Part shown: positions 9,317 to 21,913 of the stretch, piece after piece | Layout of the letters: the number at the start of each line of letters is the position of its first letter | Numbering within the stretch: the first letter of the stretch is position 1 | Assembly: GCF_000027005.1 (NCBI RefSeq) | Contig: NC_012966.1 | Span: 1,714,297 to 1,778,296, forward strand | Origin: Komagataella phaffii GS115 | Taxonomy: Eukaryota > Ascomycota > Pichiomycetes > Pichiales > Pichiaceae | Reading direction: 5' to 3' | Length of the DNA stretch: 64,000 nt | Notes under the pieces: model-generated | What the model saw: only the letters and a program-made list of their open reading frames with translations | What the model was told of the DNA's origin: nothing | Database searches by the model: none | Translations under genes and position numbers: made by a program

Positions 9317-11950
9317 TTATTTACTGTTACATCTACAACTGCAGTCAGGAATTGCACACACGAAATGTTTGGAGAACCAGTGTTCTGCATGCCCCGCATG
9401 CATCCCGTGGTTGCAGGTCAAACAATAGCTAAACCAATTTTGGAACTGGGAATGGTCTTTGTTCATATCTGCTGTTTGGATAGCCACCGCAAAGGAATCG
9501 TCTTCTGGAGCTGCAGCTCCTAGAGACAAGAGGCAAATGGAACAATGGGGAAATTGAGAATGACAGTGAAGGCAGCGCGTACCGCTAGCTATTGGACGAT
9601 GGCACCGAGTACATTGCAAATATACCTGGCGTGGTACCAGTCCTTTAGATGAAGACGACGGGAACAATGACTTTGATAGTTTGGTTCTAGCAACATCAAA
9701 CTGGGCACGGACCGAGAAGGCTCCCCAACTATTCAGAACCGTTCGATAAGCATCGATCCATGCGTTGGCCCTCTTATCCACAAAGAACCGGGGACAACCA
9801 TATGAGCAAAGCAGGGATGCAGTTTGCACATCGGCGGTACGATCCACGTAAGATTGCAGCAGATCCATTCCCGTCGGTGTAATTCCAGTCAAAACGAGGC
9901 CTTCTATTTCCCCACGAGCAATCACCGTCTTAGAAACCCTATCAAGAAACATATCTAGGTCATGATCAGGAAGAAATCTGAGGGCAACGCCTAGCCGCTC
10001 TCTTAGCGGCAGTGCTGTTTCACTCAACACGTCCCACCAATCATTATCCGCAACGAACGCAAAAATCACTCTCAGATAAGGATTCTGCAATTCGGAAGCC
10101 ATCCTGCGACATTGGTCCCTCCAAACGGAAGTACCACTCAAAGAATTTGATTGAAGATATCCAGCTATTGCGGCTCCTATCACTCGAGTTTCTTGAGATG
10201 GCGAACTTGCAAGAATCTCCACTGCCCTGGCCACATCACCGTGAAACACTGCCCAGCCCGCAGCTTTCTCGTGCAATCCTAGCTCAACTAACCTTTCCAG
10301 TTTCTGATGAAGTTCTTCAATCCCAAAATCCCAGCCAGCAACGACTAGGCATAGGCGGCGTTGCGTTTCCTTAGCAGATTTTACCTTCACACCAATACCT
10401 GGCTCTCTTTTCGAAATAATAACGTGAGCTGCTTCTATAAAGTACTCTTGTTCTAGAAAAGCTGGGTGTAACCTATGCTGTGATTTTAATGCATCGATGC
10501 CGATCCAGATACCAAGAACTCCTTCATATGCCAGGTCTACGCCTTCTGTTTTCATGGTACCATTAAATACGTTCGAATTGTTGATTGCCAACCATTTCCA
10601 AACATTTCGTAAACCTAAATCGTTTGGTTTTAGTTCCTCTAAGATGACAATATTGGAGCCTGCATCCGTTGAATATCCTCTGATGGTCCTGTAACGCATC
10701 AAAGTACAAGCGTCGTCCAATATTAAAGCATCAGTTGCAGAATCTGTAGCATGTTCAACAATTGTTCTTGAATTAGCAGGTCTATCCTCCATTTCTGAAG
10801 CTTTATCGGCAACATCATCTAATATTGAATCTTGGGCATGTGCTAGTGCAGTGTTTTCGATAGCTCCAATTCGTGTGTACATACCTTCACTGCTTGCTAA
10901 AGTGATGTCGTTGAAACAGCTCCACGTTATAGCCTGAGCTGGCTCATGAAGAGACATTCGAAAGATTGTTCCGGATTGCCGCATGCATATAATATCCACT
11001 CCAAAATCTGTATCTTGTCTTGGAGCGTAATCATAGGATACAACGCGATCATATGTAGTAGCAACATCTACCACTGATGCTACGAACAGTTCATTATCCT
11101 CGTATCGGTCAACTGATCTAGAACACAAACGTGAGCCGGTCTGCCACCTACGAATAAGTTCGCCACTGAAAAGCGTTGAGAACTCACCAGGTCGCACAGA
11201 GCTCAATCTCAAACAAGATGAACCAGTAGGGATTAGCCTCGAAAATGATAGTAAGGGATACTCAGTTATCACCGATCCAGCTCCAGTACTGTGTAACTTT
11301 CTTCGATCCCAAAATGCCAAGGTACCATCTTCACCGCTAGATGTAAATATGTTTGGGTTATAAGGGTCTCTCTGTATACCAGATGTACATCTTGTCGCCA
11401 CCTGGAGAGAAACAGCGTCGGCACGTAAATCTAACTCTCTCAGAAACTTATACCCACCTGCCAATAATGCTTCTTGCTCATGTTGAATAAATTCTGTGCT
11501 CACAACCCCCTCATTAGGAAAAAATTGTGACATAGGCTGTGCTGAAATTCCTCGACTGCTGGCATGCCGAATGTCCCAAATCTGAACACTGTGATCTTGT
11601 CTAGCTTTGTCGTAACCAACACTTAGTAAGCCACCAGTTGAACTAATAGCAACACTGTTGCAAGGGCGCAGTTGTTTTGGCTTAAGCAAAATAGCTGACC
11701 CAGACGCTCCGTCAATCATGTCAGTAATATGTGTGACTCCATCTAGTTGGCCGACGGCAACTATACCAAAATCTCGTGGAGAATAAGTTGCAGTTTGAAT
11801 GTTCTCAAAATGAGTGCGGGTTGATATTTTTCGAATCTCTGAATCTGCTGTCTCATGAATTGAAATCTCTTCACCGTTGGGATGAACACATACAAACGAA
11901 TTGATGGGGCCATTGTTCCATGTAGTGGCTCTTAGAACAATTCCTGACAT
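9317..11950 (-). CDS. SEA4: SEACAT subunit Sea4 (Mios homologue)
   Basis: The product is about 877 residues. The N-terminal half reads as WD40 repeats (for example VQIWDIR and TLAFWDRR). An alpha-helical middle follows, and the C-terminus has paired zinc-binding modules: CTRC..PI..G.RC.HC, CSIC, and a final WF..C..CNHG.H..H....F......CAIPDCSCRC. This order is that of Sea4/Mios, a component of the SEA/GATOR2 complex that relieves GATOR1 inhibition of TORC1 on the vacuole. Another in-frame ATG at 11989 would add 13 residues; I prefer 11950 because the family homology (MSGIVLR..TW) starts there. It lies 111-150 bp after the NTO1 stop on the same strand, so its promoter is short. Confidence 0.85.
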   Translation of the reverse strand: MSGIVLRATTWNNGPINSFVCVHPNGEEISIHETADSEIRKISTRTHFENIQTATYSPRDFGIVAVGQLDGVTHITDMIDGASGSAILLKPKQLRPCNSVAISSTGGLLSVGYDKARQDHSVQIWDIRHASSRGISAQPMSQFFPNEGVVSTEFIQHEQEALLAGGYKFLRELDLRADAVSLQVATRCTSGIQRDPYNPNIFTSSGEDGTLAFWDRRKLHSTGAGSVITEYPLLSFSRLIPTGSSCLRLSSVRPGEFSTLFSGELIRRWQTGSRLCSRSVDRYEDNELFVASVVDVATTYDRVVSYDYAPRQDTDFGVDIICMRQSGTIFRMSLHEPAQAITWSCFNDITLASSEGMYTRIGAIENTALAHAQDSILDDVADKASEMEDRPANSRTIVEHATDSATDALILDDACTLMRYRTIRGYSTDAGSNIVILEELKPNDLGLRNVWKWLAINNSNVFNGTMKTEGVDLAYEGVLGIWIGIDALKSQHRLHPAFLEQEYFIEAAHVIISKREPGIGVKVKSAKETQRRLCLVVAGWDFGIEELHQKLERLVELGLHEKAAGWAVFHGDVARAVEILASSPSQETRVIGAAIAGYLQSNSLSGTSVWRDQCRRMASELQNPYLRVIFAFVADNDWWDVLSETALPLRERLGVALRFLPDHDLDMFLDRVSKTVIARGEIEGLVLTGITPTGMDLLQSYVDRTADVQTASLLCSYGCPRFFVDKRANAWIDAYRTVLNSWGAFSVRAQFDVARTKLSKSLFPSSSSKGLVPRQVYLQCTRCHRPIASGTRCLHCHSQFPHCSICLLSLGAAAPEDDSFAVAIQTADMNKDHSQFQNWFSYCLTCNHGMHAGHAEHWFSKHFVCAIPDCSCRCNSK

Positions 11951-12100
11951 GTAAAGATTAATTAGTAGCCGACTATACAAAAATTCCATTCAAATCGCGG
12001 TTTTCTATCTATTCTTGTCGGAAGTTTGTTTGTCTCTCTTACACCAACAAAGTACAATACCTTTTACCCATGCCAAATGACACAACCGTATCACCTTTTG

Positions 12101-14031
12101 TTACAATGCATCACTCAAATTCTCCTCTGCCAAAACTTCTTTTCCGATCCACGGCACAAACCTGATATCTGTTGTTTCGTTGGTATCCATATAATTTGAT
12201 CGAAGAAAGTCTTTGTCTCCCAATAGATGGTGTTCCAGCTTTGAAGCCTCTAGATAAACCGAAGGAGCAAGTTTCCTCCATCGATTAAATCTTCGCACAA
12301 AAATGGTAAATTTTGTGGTAAATTCTGATACAGTTTTGAAGTGGTAACTATCTAGATGATTTAAAAGATCATTGAATTGTTGATTCTGTGAAAGAAGATA
12401 TTTTTCAGAAGAATTCAGATTGTTCAAAACATGATTTCGAATGATATATGTGGCTGGAAAATTTAGGAGCTCCATAGTACCCACTCTAAAATCAACAGTC
12501 CCTAACTGTAACTCAGACCTCAAAACTATTCTCATAGCGAGTTTGCTCAGTTGTTGAACGTCTCTCTTCAAAATGCTTAACGATTCTATACGTTCTGAAA
12601 TCTCCTTAGACGACATTTGACCGTAGTAATGTATTGGATCTAGTCTTTTAATCAGGGACAGCCCGTATTTTGCTTGTCGTTTAAGCGCCCAGTAACCGCA
12701 TAGTTCGTAGATAGTGGCCTTGGGAGAGTCTACATGGATGTTAAAATCGTCAAAGAAATGCCCTAATTTATTTGCAAACATTTCCGGTGCTATGTGAGTC
12801 CCTGACGATGTCCTCCAAGAAAAAACGTCACCTTCTTCAGGGCCCAATAGTGAGACCTGTCGGCTAAATCCACGTTGGCAATATCGTCTTGTTCGGCAAA
12901 TTCCTTGATCCAAATCTAACTTTCCGTTTGAAGGTATAGGCGAATGCTTGTCGCAGTAGCTAACTAAGTAGCGAGGATTGTTTAGGCACGCTTGTAACCC
13001 TTTACTTAAATCCAAAAACAAGCCCGCTCGCTTGGCGCATGTCACATGGTACGCAGTAAAACAGTTCTTGTTGGAACACTGAATACATGCGCCTATCTTA
13101 AGCTTGCAAATAAAGCATTTGAGCTTCCAACGGCTTCGAGGAATTAATTGAGTACCTTCAATGGGCTCCATGTATATCGGATTAGCAAAATATAACTCGT
13201 TGATCCATAATCCACATATTATGTGACTCCATGAACCTGTATCCGTCTGTTTGAAGGCACCAGTAACAGACGGACAAAACTGGCATCTCTTGGGTGCACC
13301 TTTGGCTATAATGCATCGCCTACAAAACCAGGGCCCTTCAGGAATAAACGTTATTCCATAGCATTCCTGATGCACTGCTATGTTACATCCATCGCAGAAT
13401 ATAATCACATTATTGACATCGCAGTCACTCTCATTGCATACTGCGCACGGTTGATCTTCTGCATATATTCCAATGCCATCATCTGATCCATACTTACTAT
13501 CTCGAAGCGTTTCTGAAGCTTGATTAGGGGGAAGAAGCTTCTCTAAAAAAACCACTGGAACTCAAGGTAAGTCATTGCAACCTCTAAAATCTCTAGCGAT
13601 ACTTTTGAAAGTCTTGCTCCTTTTCTTCGTTCATTGAGGAGTTTAAGATAGCAATAATCCTGTTCGTCAATATCGTAAAGGACTTCAAAACAATTATCAC
13701 AGTTAGAAACACCTTTAACAAGACTATTAGTCTTCATATTTCCTCTCCCATACAATTCGGCATGCCTTTTTTGTTTACGAAGATATCCAAGAGTTCGAAA
13801 ATCAGCGTTGCGGACCTTGGAGTCATGCAGCCTAGATTTATACCGCGTATTCCTAAACGAAGGGAATCTCTTCGTAGATGCATCCAAAAAAAAACCAGAT
13901 CTAGTTGATTGGCGTTGATTTTGTTTAAACCTTTTGGCCAGTATTATTCGGAGAGGAGCTTTCTCATCTAAATCGGGATAAAACTCCCTGTAATCAGTTT
14001 CTTCCCTAGGTTTATCGATGTTGTATACCAT
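12101..14031 (-). pseudogene. NTO1: NuA3 subunit Nto1 (PHD protein), frameshifted
   Basis: Two overlapping minus-strand frames form one Nto1 of about 643 residues. The first (14031 to the stop at 13543) starts with the EPL1-like segment that reads REFYPDLDEKAPL and ends ...QWFF. The second continues LEKLLPP and holds a PHD finger (about residues 196-240: CAVC, CDGC, HQEC, FCRRC) and an extended PHD (about 250-362: CQFC...H..C...C..C...C...H..C). They join if the seven A at 13545-13551 (T on the coding strand) are one base short. Nto1 is the BRPF-like subunit of the NuA3 histone H3 acetyltransferase and reads histone methylation. Upstream in-frame codons to 14142 exist, but the family match starts at the ATG at 14031. 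As written it would end before the PHD fingers. Confidence 0.83.
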
Positions 14032-15224
14032 TGTATTATTGTTTGCAACTTGCTGGGGGACAAGAGACGAGTGTGAACAGTGTGGTAATTTCTGAAATGC
14101 ACGTAGATATTGCAGAGTAATGATATTGATATTGAGAATCAATAGTTAATCAACTGGAAATAAGAATCAACAGGAAGCTGTGGTAGTTTCCTGCTCAAAG
14201 TCAATATGGCGTACTTGGTCTCTGGAGGTATAGTGGCCTACCCTATTCGCGGCTTTGATGTTGGTATCCATGGATAATTTGCAGTAATAGGCAGAAATAT
14301 ACTCCAAACCGACCACCTTACTGTCGGTCCAACAAAGCTGACCGAAAAGTAAGCTACCCCACCCCACCCTCTTTAAGTAGTTCATTCAAGGAAAATATTA
14401 ACCGGGACTTCATAAGCTCACCCACTCCAAAGATTTTTAATTGATCAGTAAACGAAGCTCCTAAATGGATGTCCTAAGTTCTTGCATTTTTTTCTCAGTA
14501 ATTGAGGCCACTTATTCCTGTCAGTGATAATCAACCATTTTGAATTTCTTATGCGATAGGAATATAGCATTTGAGATTAAAATACAGAACATTGCCCATA
14601 ACAAACACCCCTCTTTGAATTAAAGCTTAAGTTTGATTTTATTTGTGCTTGAGATTAAATGTTTTGGGCACGGAACGAAATACCAAGATTTAAGTTTGAA
14701 TAGACTATCTGAGCTGCAAATTCTAGCATAGATAATAATGCCAGTATTATATAAGGCTATCATGAGGAAAACCTTAGAATGTCACATCATACAATCTAGT
14801 CTAACCCACCTATTTCTTTATATTTTCCAGAACAGAGTGACTAGAGAGTCATCTGCATTCTATTATGAAAGAGCTCGAAGGTGTATGTATGTCTTTCTAC
14901 AAAACGGCTTTTAGACAGCTGCAATTGAGTGAACAGAAGGAGTTAGAGTTTGGGTTGTGGTCCAATTAAGACAAACAAACACCATCACCTGGGAGATATA
15001 TGAAGAGAAAAGAAAGCAAATGCATTTCATTCAATGAAGAGCCAGTGACTACAAACAGTGGCAAAACTATATCAAATGTCGTTCATAACGTATAGTTAGA
15101 ATGCAAGAGAGTGAGATTAATCCTCAAGTGTAAGCGCGAACTTCCATTACAAAGTACTACAGCATCCGCAATTCATACTGTCCGCCAATTTTAGTTTCGT
15201 CTTCAAAATTCTTACCATTCTAAG
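14032..15224. other. long divergent intergenic region NTO1 / RTG3-like
   Basis: About 1.2 kb separates the divergent NTO1 and RTG3-like genes. A 72-codon minus frame at 14167-14385 has no recognisable similarity. The region is AT-rich with several ATGs ahead of 15225. The length suggests a heavily regulated promoter for the bHLH gene. I see no RNA gene. Confidence 0.5.
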
Positions 15225-16253
15225 ATGGCACAAGATGCTCCCTTTGATCTTTTCACCGATACTACCAATGATTCACATGAAAGAAAATCTTCTATAAGCT
15301 ATAATGATGATGATTTTGATAAGTTTCTAAATTTCGAACAAATTGACAACATGAGCCCGCTACAAGAAGACCCTACCGATACTCATTTGATGAGCAAAAT
15401 GATTTCAGGAGGAGAAGCATTTGAAGAACCCTTTGACTTGCAATCTCAGCAAAATCTGCACCAGGATTTAGAATCTTTTAGTTCTTCTGCAAACCAGAGC
15501 TATCAACCACAAGATCAATATGGCTTTCAAGGTAGCAATTTTGACATAGATACTTCCATTGCAACCTCTTCGGGAAATTACAATGCTGGTCTATTGAATT
15601 CACAGTATTTCTCACCTCGTATCAAACCAACGGTAGGTAGACCTGGGACTGCAATTTCCCCTCTTCCCGGAACTCTGTCAACACCTCAGGTTACCCAGTC
15701 AGCAACTGGTCACGCACCTGTAAGTCATGGCTCTAGTACAAGTGAAGCTATAAAAATTGCATCACCTCCGTATGACTTAGGTTCTGATGCGGGGACTTCG
15801 TTTGGCACTCCTTTTGGCACTTCGTTTGGGGCAGAGTCTTACAATAGCCTGGATAATTCATACATAAAGTCCCCATCGTTCAAAGGAAGCTTGGGATCAC
15901 CTGGGACTGCGCAAGGCTCTCTAAGCTCAAAAAGTGCTCTGAATAGAGAAGAGAAAATGAGACGGAGAAGAGAATTCCACAATGCTGTGGAACGTCGGCG
16001 GCGAGACCTTATCAAGGAAAAAATTAAAGAGTTAGGATCATTAATACCACCGCCTTTTTTGTACGATCGGGCGGGTTCGAACAAGGAACTTAAAGCAAAC
16101 AAGAGTGTCATTTTGAGCAAGACCCTTCAATATATCGAAAAGCTGAGTGAGATTAAAGCATCTCAAGACATCCGCCTCAAGCATCTTCGTGAATGCATTG
16201 ACCTTTATGAAAACATCGACACGGGTAATAATTTCCTTGACGTTCCGAACTAA
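15225..16253 (+). CDS. RTG3-like bHLH transcription factor
   Basis: The 342-residue protein has an acidic, Ser/Gln-rich N-terminal part (a likely activation region) and a C-terminal basic helix-loop-helix from about residue 245. The basic region FHNAVERRRRDLI carries the His/Glu/Arg residues that read E-boxes. A loop with IPPPFL and a second helix with NKSVILSKTLQYIEKL follow. This arrangement is that of Rtg3, which with Rtg1 mediates mitochondrial retrograde and TOR-linked nitrogen signalling in S. cerevisiae. Rtg3 there is longer (486). A short repeat of GTSFG/GTPFG lies near 191-203. Exact orthology versus other fungal bHLH factors of this type is uncertain. SFT2 follows 109 bp downstream on the same strand. 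Confidence 0.75.
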   Translation: MAQDAPFDLFTDTTNDSHERKSSISYNDDDFDKFLNFEQIDNMSPLQEDPTDTHLMSKMISGGEAFEEPFDLQSQQNLHQDLESFSSSANQSYQPQDQYGFQGSNFDIDTSIATSSGNYNAGLLNSQYFSPRIKPTVGRPGTAISPLPGTLSTPQVTQSATGHAPVSHGSSTSEAIKIASPPYDLGSDAGTSFGTPFGTSFGAESYNSLDNSYIKSPSFKGSLGSPGTAQGSLSSKSALNREEKMRRRREFHNAVERRRRDLIKEKIKELGSLIPPPFLYDRAGSNKELKANKSVILSKTLQYIEKLSEIKASQDIRLKHLRECIDLYENIDTGNNFLDVPN

Positions 16254-16362
16254 CGTGATAAAAAGTCCTCCTTTTATGTGTCCAAGGGTCTGCAGACCGC
16301 GGTTGCATGTTAAGGATTGTTCTCGCGCGCAAGTGTTTCGTTGTTTTTCTGCTTTCTTGATA

Positions 16363-17031
16363 ATGTCCCTAGAGGAACAATTCATCCATCAATTTAAAGA
16401 TTGGAAAAAGAAAAACGGTCTATTACTATCCAACAACAAGTATCATCTGCAATCTAAATTTTACCAACACTTACCTACTTTTGGTACAGAAAATGGGGAG
16501 ACTTTTGTCCCTTTATATAGGGAGCAAGCATCGGAAGAACATCAGAATGCCGGGGCTTCTAATGAGCCAAATTCAACAACAGTAGATGCAATTCCTTGCC
16601 CTACAGAATTGAAGCTACCTTCCATGACACGTGTGGCCGGCTTTTTGGGAGCACAAGTTGCTGCAATACTATGCTTTATCATCGCCTTTTATGAGTTGAT
16701 ACATTCGTTTAGTGCGAAAAGTTTTGCTTTGTTGTGGAGCAGCGGATTAATACTCTTCGTTTTCAGTTTCACTTTATTGCAGGGCCCAAGAGCTTACATT
16801 CACCACTTATTATCTTGGAAGCGAGCACCGACTACTGCGATATTTCTAGGTAGCTTATTGTCAACTTTCTACAGTGCTGTGGTGGTTAAGTCGAGTGTTT
16901 TAACCTTCCTTAGTGGAATGGCTGAAGTCTTCTGCCTGGTATACTATGTAGCAAGTTACTTTCAATATAGCGGACAGCGTCTGCTGATGTTTATGGCCAT
17001 GGAGGCTCGACAGTTGGTGGGGTTGGTGTAA
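16363..17031 (+). CDS. SFT2: Golgi membrane protein Sft2
   Basis: The 222-residue protein has a polar N-terminus of about 85 residues and four closely spaced hydrophobic helices. Family motifs are FALLWSSGLILFVFSF, LQGPRAYIHHLLS, KSSVLTF and YYVASYF. Sft2 is a conserved tetraspanning Golgi protein that acts in endosome-to-Golgi traffic alongside Got1 and the SNARE Sed5. The frame is open from 16147, overlapping the bHLH gene, but the ATG at 16363 gives a protein of the usual length (S. cerevisiae 215). The C-terminus is slightly extended. Confidence 0.88.
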   Translation: MSLEEQFIHQFKDWKKKNGLLLSNNKYHLQSKFYQHLPTFGTENGETFVPLYREQASEEHQNAGASNEPNSTTVDAIPCPTELKLPSMTRVAGFLGAQVAAILCFIIAFYELIHSFSAKSFALLWSSGLILFVFSFTLLQGPRAYIHHLLSWKRAPTTAIFLGSLLSTFYSAVVVKSSVLTFLSGMAEVFCLVYYVASYFQYSGQRLLMFMAMEARQLVGLV

Positions 17032-17339
17032 ATAAATAAGATCATCAATATCATCTCTCATGTCAGAGCATTTTTTGGTCCTCGTTATTTTTCACATAAT
17101 CAACAACTTCTAGAATGGAGCCTGCTACTACTATTAGCAAGGCTTCCTTTTAAGCCTTTTTTAAATCTCCACATTAAGAACGATAGTTGAACTCGCGACG
17201 CGAGCCCCGCCTTTAAAGAGAATGATAGATACACTCACATTGGCTCACATGGAGGAACAGATACTCCACTCTTCCTTTTTTTCCAAAGTTTAGTAAGTCA
17301 ACTAATTATTTTATTTCAATCACTATATACTTGAATCAA
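17032..17339. other. intergenic, HNT1 promoter
   Basis: This 308 bp region lies between SFT2 and HNT1. It contains T-rich tracts (around 17275-17283) and no recognisable gene. Confidence 0.4.
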
Positions 17340-17780
17340 ATGGCTACGGAGGCTTCCTGTATTTTTTGCAAAATCATCAAAAATGAAATTCCCTCTTTCA
17401 AGTTGATTGAGACAGAAACAGTATATTCATTTCTTGATATTCAGCCTACTACTGTTGGTCACTTGTTGGTTGTCCCAAAGTACCATGGTGCTAAGCTCCA
17501 CAACGTACCAGATGCATATCTGAAGGATATTCTTCCTGTGACGAAGAAATTGGCTGTTAGTCTGGGTCTTGATGTGGATTCTCCTCTTGGAGCTGGCTAC
17601 AATGTCTTACAGAACAATGGCCGCATAGCTCATCAAGAGGTTGATCATGTTCACTTTCACTTGATCCCTAAACGTGATTCAGTCACGGGGCTGGGAGTTG
17701 GATGGCCTGCTAAGCAAGCTGATATGAAAGATCTTGCTGCATTGCACGAAGAATTGGTTCGAAAACTAGGTGATAAGTAG
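17340..17780 (+). CDS. HNT1: HIT-family adenosine 5'-monophosphoramidase Hnt1
   Basis: The 146-residue HIT protein has the early CIFCKIIKNEIP signature, the DIQP...GHLLVVPK strand and the histidine triad HVHFH at residues 103-107 followed by LIP. Hnt1/HINT enzymes hydrolyse AMP-lysine and AMP-NH2; in yeast Hnt1 is linked to the Kin28-TFIIH module. The frame is open three codons earlier, but the first ATG is at 17340. The S. cerevisiae gene has an intron; none is needed here. Confidence 0.92.
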   Translation: MATEASCIFCKIIKNEIPSFKLIETETVYSFLDIQPTTVGHLLVVPKYHGAKLHNVPDAYLKDILPVTKKLAVSLGLDVDSPLGAGYNVLQNNGRIAHQEVDHVHFHLIPKRDSVTGLGVGWPAKQADMKDLAALHEELVRKLGDK

Positions 17781-20671
<2,891 letters not shown>

Positions 20672-20760
20672 TGCGTTCAATCAAAGTCTGAACTCAACTC
20701 GATGCGGCTGACCCGTTAGATAGGTAAATATAAGAAGTACATATATTGCTTTATCACGCT

Positions 20761-21588
20761 TCACGTAGCCAGTTCTCTAGATATTAAGTGTTCACATTTC
20801 GGTCGAAGCTCCGATTCGTGAGTTGAAGAGAGTATACTTTTGGAGTTTGTGAGTGCCATTCTGGCCGATAACTTAAGTGGTCTAAGATTTAATTCATGAC
20901 AAAAGTCTCCCCCCTCAGTAGTAGATGTATAAGTTACAACTGAATTGGTAGAGGTGGAAGAAATCAGAGACGGGATGGAGCTGACGGAGCAGTAAGCAGT
21001 TTTGGAGTGTCCGGAGTTTTGTGAAGGGGATTTGTCCACCGTTAAAGATGGCGCAAACTTAGTAATCCGTGCATTTTTAGACTCTCTCAAACTGTATGTG
21101 ATAGGACTCAAAAAGGGAGCAAGAATGTTCAGGAGATCATTGGTGTGAATTCGGAGATCCCAGTTAAAATACCCAAGCAATTCTCTTTCTAACGTGTTGA
21201 CATCGTCTAGCGATAACAACCCATCAGTATAGGAAGCCCAATGATGATTCAAAGGTGAACTGTCGTTCAAGGTCTTGGCAGCCACAATAAGACATCCTAA
21301 GAATATTCTATGATGGGTGCTAGCATGGATACCTGTTGCACTAGGAGGAAGGACGCCTCTCAGCTTGACTAAGAAATATAATGTGGACATTAGTGTGTTA
21401 GTCTGGACGTTCGAGTGAAGGATTAATGAATTGATAAACGTCTTTAAAGGGACAGTTGCCAGGTTTTTTATTGAATATGTTTCTTGTTTAAGTCGAATTA
21501 CGCTTTCTGTAGTAACCACCAAGTAGTCCACCATCGACATCGAAACCGGGCTTCGAAGAAATATACTAAGAGCTTCCCTGTCAGACAT
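20761..21588 (-). CDS. PCL1/PCL2-like G1 cyclin for Pho85
   Basis: The 275-residue protein matches Pho85 cyclins of the Pcl1/Pcl2 type: ALSIFLRSPVS near the start, then a cyclin box with LPPSATGI, HRIFLGCLIVAAK, NDSSPLNHHWA, YTDGLLSLDDVN and LERELLGYFNWDLR. Such cyclins direct Pho85 to bud-site and G1 substrates. The C-terminal 100 residues are Ser/Thr-rich and not conserved. The frame is open to 21639, but the first ATG with the conserved start is at 21588. Upstream lie an MluI-type cell-cycle box and a GGGTGTAGGG sequence. It converges with CDC48. Confidence 0.85.
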   Translation of the reverse strand: MSDREALSIFLRSPVSMSMVDYLVVTTESVIRLKQETYSIKNLATVPLKTFINSLILHSNVQTNTLMSTLYFLVKLRGVLPPSATGIHASTHHRIFLGCLIVAAKTLNDSSPLNHHWASYTDGLLSLDDVNTLERELLGYFNWDLRIHTNDLLNILAPFLSPITYSLRESKNARITKFAPSLTVDKSPSQNSGHSKTAYCSVSSIPSLISSTSTNSVVTYTSTTEGGDFCHELNLRPLKLSARMALTNSKSILSSTHESELRPKCEHLISRELAT

Positions 21589-21913
21589 TAATAATGAAGA
21601 AATATGTTTTGAGGTGCTTGAATGGAACTGTTGAAGCAATATATAGTCCCCCTTCAGTAGGAGTCTCCTATTAAGGCAAATATTTCACAGGAGTATAAAC
21701 GCGTCTGGTGTGGGGTGTAGGGATGTATTCTTGAAATGCTCCTGCTAGAATATTGCAAAGGTTAACGCGATCCAATAAAACTCAAAATAGCCTTAACCAT
21801 CAAAGTGACTTATATCAATATAATGCACAGTGTTGTCTCAGAGACAAAAAAACTTCTTGATTAGAGCCAATGCTGGACTAAACCGACAAAATCCTGTCTT
21901 TTTGTCTTGGGTC
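21589..21913. other. intergenic, PCL1-like promoter
   Basis: This 325 bp region is the promoter of the cyclin. It contains TATATA at about 21640-21645, ACGCGT, ACGCGA and a CCTACACC octamer on the coding strand (21714-21721), all listed separately or in the findings. No gene is seen. Confidence 0.5.
21699..21704. promoter_or_regulatory. MCB element (ACGCGT) upstream of the PCL1-like cyclin
   Basis: ACGCGT is the MluI cell-cycle box bound by MBF; a related ACGCGA lies at 21765-21770. Both are 110-180 bp upstream of the cyclin ATG at 21588. G1 cyclin genes in S. cerevisiae are driven by SBF/MBF, so a G1/S role is plausible. Confidence 0.5.

Noticed and set aside
14167..14385. 72-codon minus-strand frame upstream of NTO1
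   Set aside because: No recognisable similarity; sits inside a long promoter region.
15800..15835. tandem repeat in the bHLH gene (GTSFG/GTPFG)
   Set aside because: Only about three imperfect copies, too short to list as a repeat element.
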